64,000 bases of DNA, taken from contig NZ_CP137761.1 of NCBI RefSeq assembly GCF_033449965.1, positions 806,001-870,000 on the forward strand. Direction: 5' to 3'. How positions within the stretch are numbered: the first letter of the stretch is position 1; the number at the start of each line of letters is the position of its first letter. Origin of the DNA: Bacillus sp. T3. GTDB taxonomy: Bacteria; Bacillota; Bacilli; Bacillales; Cytobacillaceae. Below the pieces are notes generated by a model. It saw nothing but the letters and a program-made list of their open reading frames with translations. It did no database searches and had not been told where the DNA came from. A program made the translations under genes and the position numbers. Shown here in pieces: positions 7,233-15,927 of the stretch.

Positions 7233-9062
7233 CTATTTCTGCTCAACTGCCTCATCAATAATGCCTAATTCAATCAACTTCTCAGTTGGAACGACCCCAT
7301 CAACCCAGCCGCGCACTTGATAATACTCTTCTAGCATAATATCCATGCGGCTTACATGACCTGCGCTGTTGCCGGAAGCAGGCTCTTCGGTGAAACGCTT
7401 CGGTAGGAAGTCATTTTCGCGCTTATCGAAACCTGCTAGATTGTTATAGTAGCGCTCAAGGTTATAGATGCGCTCACCAATTTTCATAACATCTTCGCCA
7501 GTCAACTCAACCCCAGTCATCGTGCCATATTGCTCTGCATAATGCTCAGCATTTTCTGAGAAGGAGGAGAATTTACAAATATTCATAGAATCAGAGAAAG
7601 ATAATAAGTCTTGGAAAATTTTCAGAAGCTCGCCTTTGCCGTGGGCTTCTAAGCGATCAGTTGGCTCAGGAATTCCGGCAATTTCACTTGCAACCGTATA
7701 GCCGCGTAAGTGACAGGCGCCACGGTTACTTGTGGCATAGCCCAAACCAATTCCTTGGATTCCGCGTGGATCATAAGCTGGAATCGATTGACCTTTTACA
7801 GACATTGAAAGCTCAGGAGCACCCCATAAAGCAGTGGCACGGGCTGGACCTTCTGCTAACACACCACCGAGTCCTTCTCGATAAGCAATTTTTCGAGTTA
7901 GCTCGACCATCGCATCGGCATCGCCCCACTCAAGCTTTTCATCAATGATACCTTTTTCAAAGGCTTCCATTGTTACGGAGAAAGCGTGGCCAAGCTCGAT
8001 TGTATCAAGTCCATACTCGTTACAACGGTCAATGATATAAGAGATTGCTTCAGCATCACTTAATAGACAGTTGGCACCGATGGACCATGCCGATTCAAAC
8101 TCAATACTCTCAACGCGAGTTTTATATTTTCCTTCCTTAACCTCAACTTCGATTTTACAGCCAACAGGGCAAGCGTGGCACGTATTGTTCGATACCAGCA
8201 AATGCTTGTTATAATATTCACCACTGTGCTTTTCAGCTTCATTCCAGTGCGTTAATTGAGAGTTTTTCGTAGGAAGCGCTCCCACTTCATTAATTAAATT
8301 TGTTAAAACATTCGTTCCATAGACTGAGAGACCGCCTTTATTCGGTGCAGTCAGTCCACCTTCAAGAATCGCTTTAACGGCTTTTTTATTTGCTTCTTTA
8401 TATTCATCCTTTAGAGCAGGCTCTGGCATATTGCCTTTTTGAGGTGCTTTAATAACAATTGCTTTTAATAATTTATGGCCAGCGACAGCGCCTGTGCCAC
8501 CACGGCCAGCAGAACGATCATGTTCATTAATAAATCCAGAGAAAAGGACGCGATTTTCACCTGCTTGACCGATCGTCATGACGCTAAGATCATCGGCCCC
8601 GTGAACTTCTTTTAAGGCCGCAATTGTGCCGCGAGTTCCTTTTCCCCATAAATCAGCGGCATCGCGAATTTCTGCTTTTCCGTCTTCAATATAGAGGTAT
8701 ACTGGTTTGTCACTCTTGCCTTTAACAATAATGTTATCAACACCAGCCCATTTTAAGCGAGCCGCTGTCCAACCACCCATATGGGAATCCGTAACGGTCC
8801 CAGTTAGAGGTGATTTTGTAACGACCGCAAGTCGTCCACTCATTGACGAGCGTGACCCTGTCACAGGACCGGTCATCACACATAAAATGTTTTCTTCTGA
8901 AAAAGGCTCTACCTCAGGTCCGTTATCAAGGACATATTTTACTCCCAGTCCACGGCCACCGATGTACTTTCTGGCTAAATCTTCATTAATTTCTCTGTAA
9001 GTAATTTCACCGTTAGTTAAATCAACAACAACTTCTTTGTTTTTAAATCCGCCAAGCTTCAT
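7233..9062 (-). CDS. aor: Aldehyde:ferredoxin oxidoreductase, tungsten-dependent type
   Basis: This 609-aa enzyme oxidises aldehydes to carboxylic acids using a bis-pyranopterin tungsten centre and one [4Fe-4S] cluster, normally passing electrons to ferredoxin. I start it at the ATG at 9062 (AAAGAGGTG upstream), not the longer frame from 9113. The cluster cysteines are visible: C295-x2-C298-x3-C302 (CHACPVGC) and C496 (MNICKF). The N-terminal GGRGLGVKYV block and NEYGLDTIELG near 348-357 match the family. It is divergent from the E1-like gene. TupABC at 24.7-28 kb would supply tungstate. The aldehyde substrate is unknown. Confidence 0.93.
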   Translation of the reverse strand: MKLGGFKNKEVVVDLTNGEITYREINEDLARKYIGGRGLGVKYVLDNGPEVEPFSEENILCVMTGPVTGSRSSMSGRLAVVTKSPLTGTVTDSHMGGWTAARLKWAGVDNIIVKGKSDKPVYLYIEDGKAEIRDAADLWGKGTRGTIAALKEVHGADDLSVMTIGQAGENRVLFSGFINEHDRSAGRGGTGAVAGHKLLKAIVIKAPQKGNMPEPALKDEYKEANKKAVKAILEGGLTAPNKGGLSVYGTNVLTNLINEVGALPTKNSQLTHWNEAEKHSGEYYNKHLLVSNNTCHACPVGCKIEVEVKEGKYKTRVESIEFESAWSIGANCLLSDAEAISYIIDRCNEYGLDTIELGHAFSVTMEAFEKGIIDEKLEWGDADAMVELTRKIAYREGLGGVLAEGPARATALWGAPELSMSVKGQSIPAYDPRGIQGIGLGYATSNRGACHLRGYTVASEIAGIPEPTDRLEAHGKGELLKIFQDLLSFSDSMNICKFSSFSENAEHYAEQYGTMTGVELTGEDVMKIGERIYNLERYYNNLAGFDKRENDFLPKRFTEEPASGNSAGHVSRMDIMLEEYYQVRGWVDGVVPTEKLIELGIIDEAVEQK

Positions 9063-9219
9063 CGTATTACACACACCTCTTTCATTTCTATATTGAAAAA
9101 ATGTACTACCCATATTATATTAGCTAATTTTTTAAAAAATCCTTTTTTTCAGACACACGAAATAATTAGTAAATTTAAATAAAAAATAATTTATAATGAA
9201 AAAGATAAGGAGGTTGTCC

Positions 9220-10248
9220 ATGAGTACATTAGAACGGTATTCGAGACAGATGTTATTTAAACCGATTGGAACAGAAGGACAAACGAAAATATCTCAAGCA
9301 CGAGTTGTCATTGTTGGAATGGGAGCGCTTGGCACAGTAATCGCCAACCACCTCGTACGTGCTGGAGTTGGGTATGTGCGCATGATTGACCGCGATATCG
9401 TTGAGTTGTCCAACCTACAACGTCAGGTATTGTATACGGAGGAGGATGCTTCTGCCAACTTACCAAAGGTGGTGGCTGCTGAAAAACGACTCAAGGCAAT
9501 TAACTCAACCGTGATAATTGACCCTATTCTTTCAGATTTAAATCTTGATAATGCAGAAGAATACTTCCGAGGCTTTGATGTGATTGTTGATGGTACGGAT
9601 AATTTTATGACCCGTTATTTAATCAACGATGTGGCGATAAAGCTAGGAATTCCCTGGGTATATGGCGGTGCTGTTAGCTCAAGAGGTATGTTCGCAACAT
9701 TTATACCGGGTAAAACACCTTGTTATCGTTGCTTATTTCCTGATGTTCCGGCAGGGTTAGGTGAAACTTGTGATACGATTGGTGTGCTCTCGCCAATAAC
9801 GGACATCATTGGTTCTTTCGAAGCGATAGAAGTTCTGAAGCTTTTAGTTGGTGCTGACTCAAACCCCAATCTGGAGCAGTTCGATATTTGGACAAATTCC
9901 TTTTTTCAAATGGATATTTCGAATGGTCACAACCTGTCATGTCCAGCGTGTGTGAATCACGAATTTGAATTTTTAGACCGTTCTTCCAGCAAGCAAATCG
10001 CCTATACGAGTCTGTGTGGTCGAAATACGGTACAAATTAACCCAAGAATCAAGCAGCCCATCGATTTTCAGCAAACAGCTGATCGCCTTAAAACAAGTGG
10101 AAAGGTCGAAATGAATCCGTATATGCTGCGCTTTTCTCCGAGTGAGGAAATAACGATGGTATTTTTCAAGGATGGACGTGTCCTTATTCATGGACTAAAT
10201 GATCTTGTGCAAGCCAAAAATTATTATTCGAAATATATCGGTACATAA
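9220..10248 (+). CDS. MoeB/ThiF/HesA-family E1-like adenylyltransferase
   Basis: This 342-aa enzyme should adenylate the C-terminal glycine of a MoaD- or ThiS-like carrier. The ATG at 9220 has AAGGAGG before it. Visible motifs are the nucleotide loop VGMGALG (32-38), the conserved Arg in LSNLQRQ (R68), TDN at 126-128, a zinc site made of C168-x2-C171 and C241-x2-C244, and the catalytic-loop Cys C184. The C-terminal 95 residues are not a rhodanese domain. Divergent placement from AOR and nearness to the MoaD-like gene suggest it serves tungsten-cofactor synthesis; general MoeB activity is also possible. Confidence 0.87.
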   Translation: MSTLERYSRQMLFKPIGTEGQTKISQARVVIVGMGALGTVIANHLVRAGVGYVRMIDRDIVELSNLQRQVLYTEEDASANLPKVVAAEKRLKAINSTVIIDPILSDLNLDNAEEYFRGFDVIVDGTDNFMTRYLINDVAIKLGIPWVYGGAVSSRGMFATFIPGKTPCYRCLFPDVPAGLGETCDTIGVLSPITDIIGSFEAIEVLKLLVGADSNPNLEQFDIWTNSFFQMDISNGHNLSCPACVNHEFEFLDRSSSKQIAYTSLCGRNTVQINPRIKQPIDFQQTADRLKTSGKVEMNPYMLRFSPSEEITMVFFKDGRVLIHGLNDLVQAKNYYSKYIGT

Positions 10249-10261
10249 TTTGTCAACAAAA

Positions 10262-10304
10262 GGAAAGGAAATCGACGGAGAGGCTCGATTCCCTTTCTTT
10301 TTTT
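10262..10304 (+). terminator. Terminator after the E1-like gene
   Basis: GAAAGGAAATCGA is paired with TCGATTCCCTTTC (10285-10297) with one mismatch, followed by seven T. Confidence 0.8.
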
Positions 10305-10381
10305 GGTGGAGATATATATGAAAAGGTGCCATTATGGCGCTTTAATAGGGGCAAAATACTTTAAAACGTATCAATAGATCA

Positions 10382-10389
10382 TTCCAATA
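10382..10389. repeat. Target-site duplication, left copy
   Basis: TTCCAATA directly abuts the left IS end and is identical to 11886-11893. Confidence 0.9.
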
Positions 10390-10447
10390 GGGAATGTAAA
10401 TTATTTTGTGTAAATGATTTAATTACAATAATTTTGACTACACTTAA

Positions 10448-10556
10448 ACTATAGTGCTCTTACTTACTAGGGGGATAGGGCAATGCTGGGGAGCAACCCG
10501 AGCACCTAGTAAGGTTCTGTACAAACGGGAGAGGTGTATTCACCTCTCTTTTTCCC
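10448..10556 (+). other. Structured non-coding region inside the IS, possibly an RNA
   Basis: Downstream of the transposase, the plus strand can fold as nested helices: TTACTAGG (10471-10479 region) with CCTAGTAA, then TGCT with AGCA, then GGG with CCC around GAGCAA. A separate hairpin GAGAGGTG/CACCTCTC followed by TTTTT looks like a terminator reading out of the IS on the plus strand. The layout resembles a short terminated RNA of about 100 nt. It matches no riboswitch I recognise. No convincing promoter was found: TTGACT at 10434 and TATAGT at 10450 are only 10 bp apart. Confidence 0.35.
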
Positions 10557-10614
10557 TTTTGGGAGAACAAAAAGCGATAAACCCTAGGGCGCAGCCCTAA
10601 ACTAAACAACAAAC

Positions 10615-11826
10615 TTAATCGTTAATTCCAAGACGATCACTAAACATGATTTCAAACTGCTGTCTACATTCTAACCAACCTGGGATAGCGTTAGTCCATG
10701 TGTCTGTTACCCCAACAGTCGCCAAGTAAACTATCTTTCTAAGAGCATTGTCGGTTGGATAAGCCGTCTTTGTTTTTGTGACTTTTCGCAGCTGTCTATG
10801 GAATGCTTCGATGGTGTTAGTTGTATAGATTAACTTTCTGATTTCAACCGGATAGGCAAAGAAGGCCGTTAGTTCTAGCCAATTATTCTCCCAAGACTTA
10901 ACAACCGATGGAAACTTTTTATCCCACTTTTCTTTGAACTCAGTAAAAGCCATTTCAGCCTGTTCCAGCGTAAATGCCTTATAGACTTTTTTTAAATCAT
11001 CCATAACCTCTTTACGATGTTTGGTAGGGACATACTTTAAATTATTGCGTAGTTGATGTATCACACACAATTGAATATCAGTCTTTGGGAACGTAGATGT
11101 TATGGCGTCTGAGAAGCCGGAAAGCCCGTCTTTACAGGCAATTAGGATGTCTTGAACTCCTCGGCTTTTCAATTCCTGGCAAACGTTTAGCCAGAAACTA
11201 GCACTTTCATTTTCACCAATCCAAATGCCAAGAATATCTTTAACACCATCGGTGTTGATGCCTAATACCGTATAGGCAGCTTTATTGATAATCCGATTTT
11301 CATGCTTAACTTTGAAGTGAATCGCATCAAGAAACACGATTGGATACACAGGGTCTAATAAACGGGACTGCCACTCATAAACGAGCGGTAATATTTTATC
11401 AGTCACCTTACTAACCAAAGAAGGTGAAACACTAATACCGTAGATATCTTTCATGTGATCCTCAATATCGCGGGTAGACATTCCTTTTGAGTAAAGTGAA
11501 ATAATTTGATCCTCTAAGCCGTTAATAGAGGTCTCGTACTTTTTAATTATTTGAGGTTCATATTCACCTTTTCTGTCCCTAGGAATCTTTATTTCTGTTT
11601 CGCCCAACTTAGACTTGATAGTCTTCTTACTGTATCCGTTTCTACTATTTCCTGAGTTGTTTCCTTTCACATTGTGTTTTGAGTAACCGAGGTGGTCTTC
11701 AATCTCAGCCTCGAATACCTGTTGGAGTGTTTCTCTAAATAAGTCTCGAATCATAACTTGAATGTCATCCACTGTTTCACATTGACTGGCTAATTCTCTT
11801 ATGGTCATATCACCAAAGTTTTGCAT
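10615..11826 (-). CDS. IS256-family transposase (mutator type, DDE)
   Basis: This 403-aa transposase has the usual length. The catalytic acids of the mutator-type DDE domain fit FLDAIHFK, where the second residue of the motif is the D, then the block ILIACKDGLSGFSDAI, and a later E in NTIEAFHRQLRK. The N-terminus carries the zinc-knuckle-free family pattern MTIRELASQC...LGYSKH. GGAGATGATCG lies before the start. The frame is intact, so the element may be active. Confidence 0.93.
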   Translation of the reverse strand: MQNFGDMTIRELASQCETVDDIQVMIRDLFRETLQQVFEAEIEDHLGYSKHNVKGNNSGNSRNGYSKKTIKSKLGETEIKIPRDRKGEYEPQIIKKYETSINGLEDQIISLYSKGMSTRDIEDHMKDIYGISVSPSLVSKVTDKILPLVYEWQSRLLDPVYPIVFLDAIHFKVKHENRIINKAAYTVLGINTDGVKDILGIWIGENESASFWLNVCQELKSRGVQDILIACKDGLSGFSDAITSTFPKTDIQLCVIHQLRNNLKYVPTKHRKEVMDDLKKVYKAFTLEQAEMAFTEFKEKWDKKFPSVVKSWENNWLELTAFFAYPVEIRKLIYTTNTIEAFHRQLRKVTKTKTAYPTDNALRKIVYLATVGVTDTWTNAIPGWLECRQQFEIMFSDRLGIND

Positions 11827-11885
11827 AAACGATCATCTCCTTAATTGGAAAGTATAACCATTTACACAAAAATATAGACGTTCTC

Positions 11886-11893
11886 TTCCAATA
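11886..11893. repeat. Target-site duplication, right copy
   Basis: TTCCAATA follows the right IS end and directly precedes (in plus coordinates) the TAG stop of the AraC-type gene at 11894-11896. Confidence 0.9.
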
Positions 11894-12712
11894 CTACATC
11901 CCTTTATTAAATTGATTTTTGTACTGACCGGGTGTGAAGTAGGCAAATTTCTTAAAGCCTCTTATAAAATGAGCTTGGTCGTAATAGCCATAATCATAAA
12001 TAAGGTCCAATAAATCTGTATCATCTTCAAATAAAAGATTGTGTAAGCAATTTTGAAATTTGACGATTTGACAGAATTGCTTTGGAGAAAAGCCAATGTA
12101 TTCCTCAAATTTCCCACGAATATATCGATCGGAATAACCGATCTTCCTTGATAATTCACTGATATTTAATAAACCGCTTGTAGCCGCGATATTTTTTACG
12201 GCAGAAATAATGATTTGTGAGTCATTGTTCGTGATGGGCTCTAACCGTGATAAAAATGCACTAAACTTCTTGATTCTTTCATTAAAAGAAGGAGTAGTAC
12301 AAATCATTTCAATCCATGAAGGATCGAATGTCATCACATCTGTAAGTGGAATTTGGCGGTCCAGCATTTCCTTCATTGGGTAATTAAGCTTTATTAGGCT
12401 CTGTTCAGGATAGAAGCGAATCCCAAAATAAATACAATTCTTATGAAAATTAGGTTGCAACCGCCGCTGCAATGGACTTGTCCAAAGGATAGCATCTGGC
12501 TGCTTGTCGTCACAGCGGAACAAAATATCAAAGCACCCATCAGGTATTAATGAGAGAGAGTGGATGGAGTGTTCCGTCGTTTTAAATTGATAAAATAAAG
12601 CTATTTGGTTGTCATATTTAGAGCCAATTGGCTTCATTTCCTGATAAAGGGCTGTATTCAGTTCGATTTCTGGCTGTGCAGGAAAATAGACTTTCTCACT
12701 ATACATATTCAT
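11894..12712 (-). CDS. AraC-family transcriptional regulator
   Basis: This 272-aa protein starts at the ATG at 12712 (AGGAGGATTAACA upstream). The N-terminal part fits the DUF6597-type ligand domain (IPDGCFDILFRCDD near 55-70). The C-terminal 100 residues form the paired AraC helix-turn-helix, with the GFSPKQFCQIVKFQ and GYYDQAHFIRGFKKF signatures. The effector is unknown. It is divergent from amt, but nothing in the sequence ties it to nitrogen control. An IS256-type element is inserted 8 bp beyond its stop. Confidence 0.85.
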   Translation of the reverse strand: MNMYSEKVYFPAQPEIELNTALYQEMKPIGSKYDNQIALFYQFKTTEHSIHSLSLIPDGCFDILFRCDDKQPDAILWTSPLQRRLQPNFHKNCIYFGIRFYPEQSLIKLNYPMKEMLDRQIPLTDVMTFDPSWIEMICTTPSFNERIKKFSAFLSRLEPITNNDSQIIISAVKNIAATSGLLNISELSRKIGYSDRYIRGKFEEYIGFSPKQFCQIVKFQNCLHNLLFEDDTDLLDLIYDYGYYDQAHFIRGFKKFAYFTPGQYKNQFNKGM

Positions 12713-12916
12713 TGTTAATCCTCCTGACAAACTTATGTCACATTTATTCATCCATTATTAGATAAATTGGGAAATGTATCCACAAGGTTGTTAGATAACC
12801 TGACATTAATTTTCAGAATAAGGGAATTTTCAGAAAAATAGTTCCGATTTTTACAATCCAACCACCTCAAAACTAATTAACTTTAATGATAAGTCAAAAA
12901 TATGGGAGGAATTTCA

Positions 12917-14290
12917 ATGGGTCTATTTAGGAGAAAGTTTGCTTTACTTGGAATCTTATTTTTTATTTTCTTCATTTCAATCCCTGTAAGTGCCTTGGCA
13001 GCTGGAGAAAAGCCAGTAATCGATACCGGTGATACAACGTGGATGCTCGTGTCGACAGCGGTCGTGTTATTTATGCATGTTCCTGGTCTGGCATTGTTTT
13101 ATGGGGGATTGGTAAGTGAACGAAATGTAATTTCAACGATGATGCACAGCTTTGTCAGCTTGCTAATCGTAACCATTGTTTGGGTCTTATGGGGCTATAC
13201 GCTTGCATTTGGAACTGACACAGCCGGATTAATTGGTTCTTTCGAATTTCTTGGCCTAAAAGGGATTGGAACGGGAACAACCTTAGGGTTTACGATTCCT
13301 GATCTGCTCTTTGTTATTTTCCAAGGAGCGTTTGCTGCGATTACAGTGGCAATCATTTCAGGGGGAATTGCTGGTCGGATTTCCTTTACTGCCTGGACCT
13401 GGTTTACTGTTTTATGGGTTACTCTCGTGTACGCACCTATGGCTCACTGGGTTTGGGGTGGTGGTTGGCTGTTCGAGATGGGAGAGCTTGATTTTGCAGG
13501 TGGAACGGTCGTTCATATTCTCTCAGGTGTCAGTGCGCTTGTCGCCGCGATTGTGATTGGGCCACGCGATGAAAAGCTGAAAAATGGTCATGCACCACAT
13601 AATATCGTATTTTTTCTAATTGGGGCTGCAACGCTCTGGTTTGGCTGGTATGGCTTTAATGGTGGAAGCGCGCTTGGATCAGGTGGTCTTGCTGCCCTTT
13701 CGTTTGCCACAACAACAGTAGCAGCGGCGACTGGAGGCTTTGGCTGGCTGATGATTGAATGGTTTATTCGCAAACGGCCAACTCTTGTTGGCGCAGCGAC
13801 CGGTGCAATTGGCGGTTTAGTGGCGATCACACCAGCAACTGGATTTGTAACCATTCCATCTGCACTTTTGATTGGCCTTCTCTCTGCACCAATTTGCTAT
13901 TTTGGTATAAATTTTGTTAAGGTTCGCTTTAAATATGATGATACATTGGATGCGTTTGGTGTCCATGGGATTGGCGGAATTTGGGGCGCGATTGCGACTG
14001 GAATTTTTGCCACTAAAAGTGTAAATGAAGCAGGAAATAACGGACTGCTGTATGGAAATCCAGAACAACTCCTTCACCAATTTGTTGGAGTAGGAGCAGC
14101 GATTTTGCTGGCAACAGTCGGCACCTTTGTCATCCTGAAGGTCATCGGGCTGTTTACCCCGCTGCGTGTTAGTAAGGAAGAGGAGCTATTGGGCTTAGAT
14201 TTAAGCTTCCACGAAGAATTTGCTTATAATTCTACGACTCCCACTGCTGCTTCCATATCATCCATCAATGCAAAACAGGATGCACTTTAG
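12917..14290 (+). CDS. amt: Ammonium transporter
   Basis: This 457-aa Amt/MEP/Rh-family channel starts at the ATG at 12917 after GGGAGGAATTTCA. A signal-like hydrophobic N-terminus (to about SALAAG) is followed by about 11 membrane segments. Family motifs include FMHVPGLALFYGGL, GFTIPDLLFVIFQGAFAAI and FGVHGIGGIWGAIATGIF with the pore-lining histidines. It imports ammonium. The PII gene (glnK/nrgB) that often follows amt in Bacillus is absent; a strong terminator follows directly. Confidence 0.93.
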   Translation: MGLFRRKFALLGILFFIFFISIPVSALAAGEKPVIDTGDTTWMLVSTAVVLFMHVPGLALFYGGLVSERNVISTMMHSFVSLLIVTIVWVLWGYTLAFGTDTAGLIGSFEFLGLKGIGTGTTLGFTIPDLLFVIFQGAFAAITVAIISGGIAGRISFTAWTWFTVLWVTLVYAPMAHWVWGGGWLFEMGELDFAGGTVVHILSGVSALVAAIVIGPRDEKLKNGHAPHNIVFFLIGAATLWFGWYGFNGGSALGSGGLAALSFATTTVAAATGGFGWLMIEWFIRKRPTLVGAATGAIGGLVAITPATGFVTIPSALLIGLLSAPICYFGINFVKVRFKYDDTLDAFGVHGIGGIWGAIATGIFATKSVNEAGNNGLLYGNPEQLLHQFVGVGAAILLATVGTFVILKVIGLFTPLRVSKEEELLGLDLSFHEEFAYNSTTPTAASISSINAKQDAL

Positions 14291-14316
14291 TAGGAATCAA
14301 GAGTAAGAAACATAGG

Positions 14317-14350
14317 CAGGCTTCTACTTCCAAGTAGAAGCCTGTTCTTT
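14317..14350 (+). terminator. Terminator after amt
   Basis: CAGGCTTCTACTT (14317-14329) pairs perfectly with AAGTAGAAGCCTG (14332-14344), followed by TTCTTTATT. Confidence 0.88.
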
Positions 14351-14561
14351 ATTATTGGGCTGATATAAAGGACGTTGTTGATTTTAGGCACCCTATTGAT
14401 TAGAGCACCTGGAGCGTATATCAACAGACAAGTTTAATAAAGCCTTTCAAATAAGAAAAAACTTTGTCGATGATTTTTTTTTGTATTTTTGACAAAATCC
14501 TTTAAAATAGAATACGGACATATACATAGCCAATATGTAATAAATGATAAGGAGATTGAAT

Positions 14562-15497
14562 ATGGATAAAGTATTTATTTTCGGCCATAAAAACCCAGAT
14601 ACAGACACAATTTGTTCTGCAATCGCTTATGCAGATCTGAAATCAAAATTAGGTGTAGAAGTGGAGCCAATCCGTTTAGGTTCTGTAAACGGTGAAACAC
14701 AATATGCGTTAGATCAATTTGGAGTGGAAGCACCACGCCTAGTGGAGCAAGTCTCTGCAGAGGTTAAACATGTTATTCTTGTTGACCACAATGAGCGCCA
14801 GCAAAGTGCGAACGACATCGATCAAGTAAAAGTACTTGAAGTTATTGATCATCATCGTATTGCTAATTTTGAGACTTCAGATCCTTTATACTACCGTTGT
14901 GAGCCAGTTGGTTGTACAGCAACAATCCTTAATAAAATGTACAAAGAAAATGGAGTGGCAATCGAGAAAAATATCGCTGGTTTAATGTTGTCAGCTATTA
15001 TTTCTGATTCATTGCTATTCAAATCTCCAACATGCACGGAGCAGGATGTTGCGGCTGCAAAAGAACTAGCTGAAATTGCTGGTGTAGATGCAGACAGCTA
15101 TGGTCTAGCTATGTTAAAAGCTGGAGCGGACCTAAGCCAAAAAACAATCGCTGAGTTAATCACGTTAGATGCGAAAGAATTCCAAATGGGCAATGCTAAA
15201 GTAGAAGTAGCTCAAGTTAATGCGGTTGACACGAACGATGTTATGAGCCGTCAAGCTGAGCTAGAAGATGCTCTTAACGGTGTGATAGCTGAGAAAAATC
15301 TTGATTTATTCTTGTTTGTTGTAACGGATATATTAACAAATGATTCAGTTGCTGTTGCATTAGGTCGCGAAACAAGTGTTGTTGAAGAAGCATTCAACGT
15401 AACATTAGCAAATAATAGTGCGGTATTAAAAGGCGTTGTTTCTCGTAAAAAGCAAATCGTTCCACCACTTACAGATGCATTTGTAAAAAAAGCTTAA
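14562..15497 (+). CDS. ppaC: Manganese-dependent inorganic pyrophosphatase
   Basis: This 311-aa family-II pyrophosphatase of the DHH superfamily hydrolyses pyrophosphate to phosphate in the cytoplasm. The start at 14562 follows AAGGAGATTGAAT. Metal ligands visible are H9, D13 and D15 (GHKNPDTD), D75 (VDHNE) and the DHH motif at 96-98. The C-terminal DHHA2 domain ends with SRKKQIVPPL. Length matches the B. subtilis enzyme. It is monocistronic. Confidence 0.95.
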   Translation: MDKVFIFGHKNPDTDTICSAIAYADLKSKLGVEVEPIRLGSVNGETQYALDQFGVEAPRLVEQVSAEVKHVILVDHNERQQSANDIDQVKVLEVIDHHRIANFETSDPLYYRCEPVGCTATILNKMYKENGVAIEKNIAGLMLSAIISDSLLFKSPTCTEQDVAAAKELAEIAGVDADSYGLAMLKAGADLSQKTIAELITLDAKEFQMGNAKVEVAQVNAVDTNDVMSRQAELEDALNGVIAEKNLDLFLFVVTDILTNDSVAVALGRETSVVEEAFNVTLANNSAVLKGVVSRKKQIVPPLTDAFVKKA

Positions 15498-15514
15498 TCT
15501 AGTGAAGTAAAGTG

Positions 15515-15550
15515 CCCGATCTTCCATGTCAATGGAGGAACGGGTTTTTT
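15515..15550 (+). terminator. Terminator after ppaC
   Basis: CCCG...TCTTCCAT (from 15515) pairs with ATGGAGGAACGGG (to 15544) and is followed by six T. Confidence 0.82.
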
Positions 15551-15574
15551 CATGTTCCCGCCTAAATCTCAAAG

Positions 15575-15725
15575 CGTGCATATACAGAATTAAACGTGCA
15601 TAAATTTTTAAAGTTGAATCATAAATTTCAAAAGTCGTGCATATATCTGAAAAGTTGTATCATAAAATTTTGAACATATATCATATCCACAATTAAACGA
15701 GCATATCTGCAAGTTTATGTGCATA
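15575..15725 (-). repeat. 20/21-bp interspersed phrase array, about 8 units (locus 2, inverted)
   Basis: This is the same phrase family as at 6823, in the opposite orientation. On the plus strand the CATA anchors end at 15582, 15602, 15623, 15643, 15664, 15685, 15705 and 15725. CGTGCATA units are spaced by 20 bp and TTGAATCATA/TTGTATCATA units by 21 bp. The array starts about 30 bp after the ppaC terminator. The rest of the gap to 15927 is A/T-rich with no other feature seen. Confidence 0.82.
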
Positions 15726-15927
15726 AAACGAATCGAAATTTCCCTTTTCTTTAAAAAAATGAGTGATTATACCCCGAAATAAGTATTTTTATTAAAAAAA
15801 TCATCAATTCCTTTTCAAAATCCTTAATTTCTTCTCAAACCTATCAATTTTCAATCCGACTTGACCTGCAAGAGGATATTTGTTCAAATTAATGATGAAT
15901 ATATCGTGCAAGGAAAGAGGAAATAAA

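Larger units (their letters stand above)
10390..11885 (-). mobile_element. Complete IS256-family insertion sequence, 1496 bp
   Basis: The ends are imperfect inverted repeats. The left end starts GGGAATGTAAATTA and runs on through TTTTGTGTAAATG; the right end read inward starts GAGAACGTCTATAT and runs on through the same TTTTGTGTAAATG. Both ends are bounded by the identical 8-bp TTCCAATA, the duplication size typical of IS256. One intact transposase fills the minus strand. About 225 bp at the left end are non-coding and contain strong hairpins. The right end lies 8 bp past the stop of the AraC-type gene, so that gene was left intact. Confidence 0.93.

Noticed and set aside
6959..7320. Forward reading frames over the array and AOR 3' end
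   Set aside because: They read through the repeat units and the AOR terminator, without a ribosome binding site or protein-like composition.
10448..10556. Known riboswitch class
   Set aside because: Does not match SAM, preQ1, fluoride, ZTP, THF or Moco motifs I could recall, and no gene follows on that strand.
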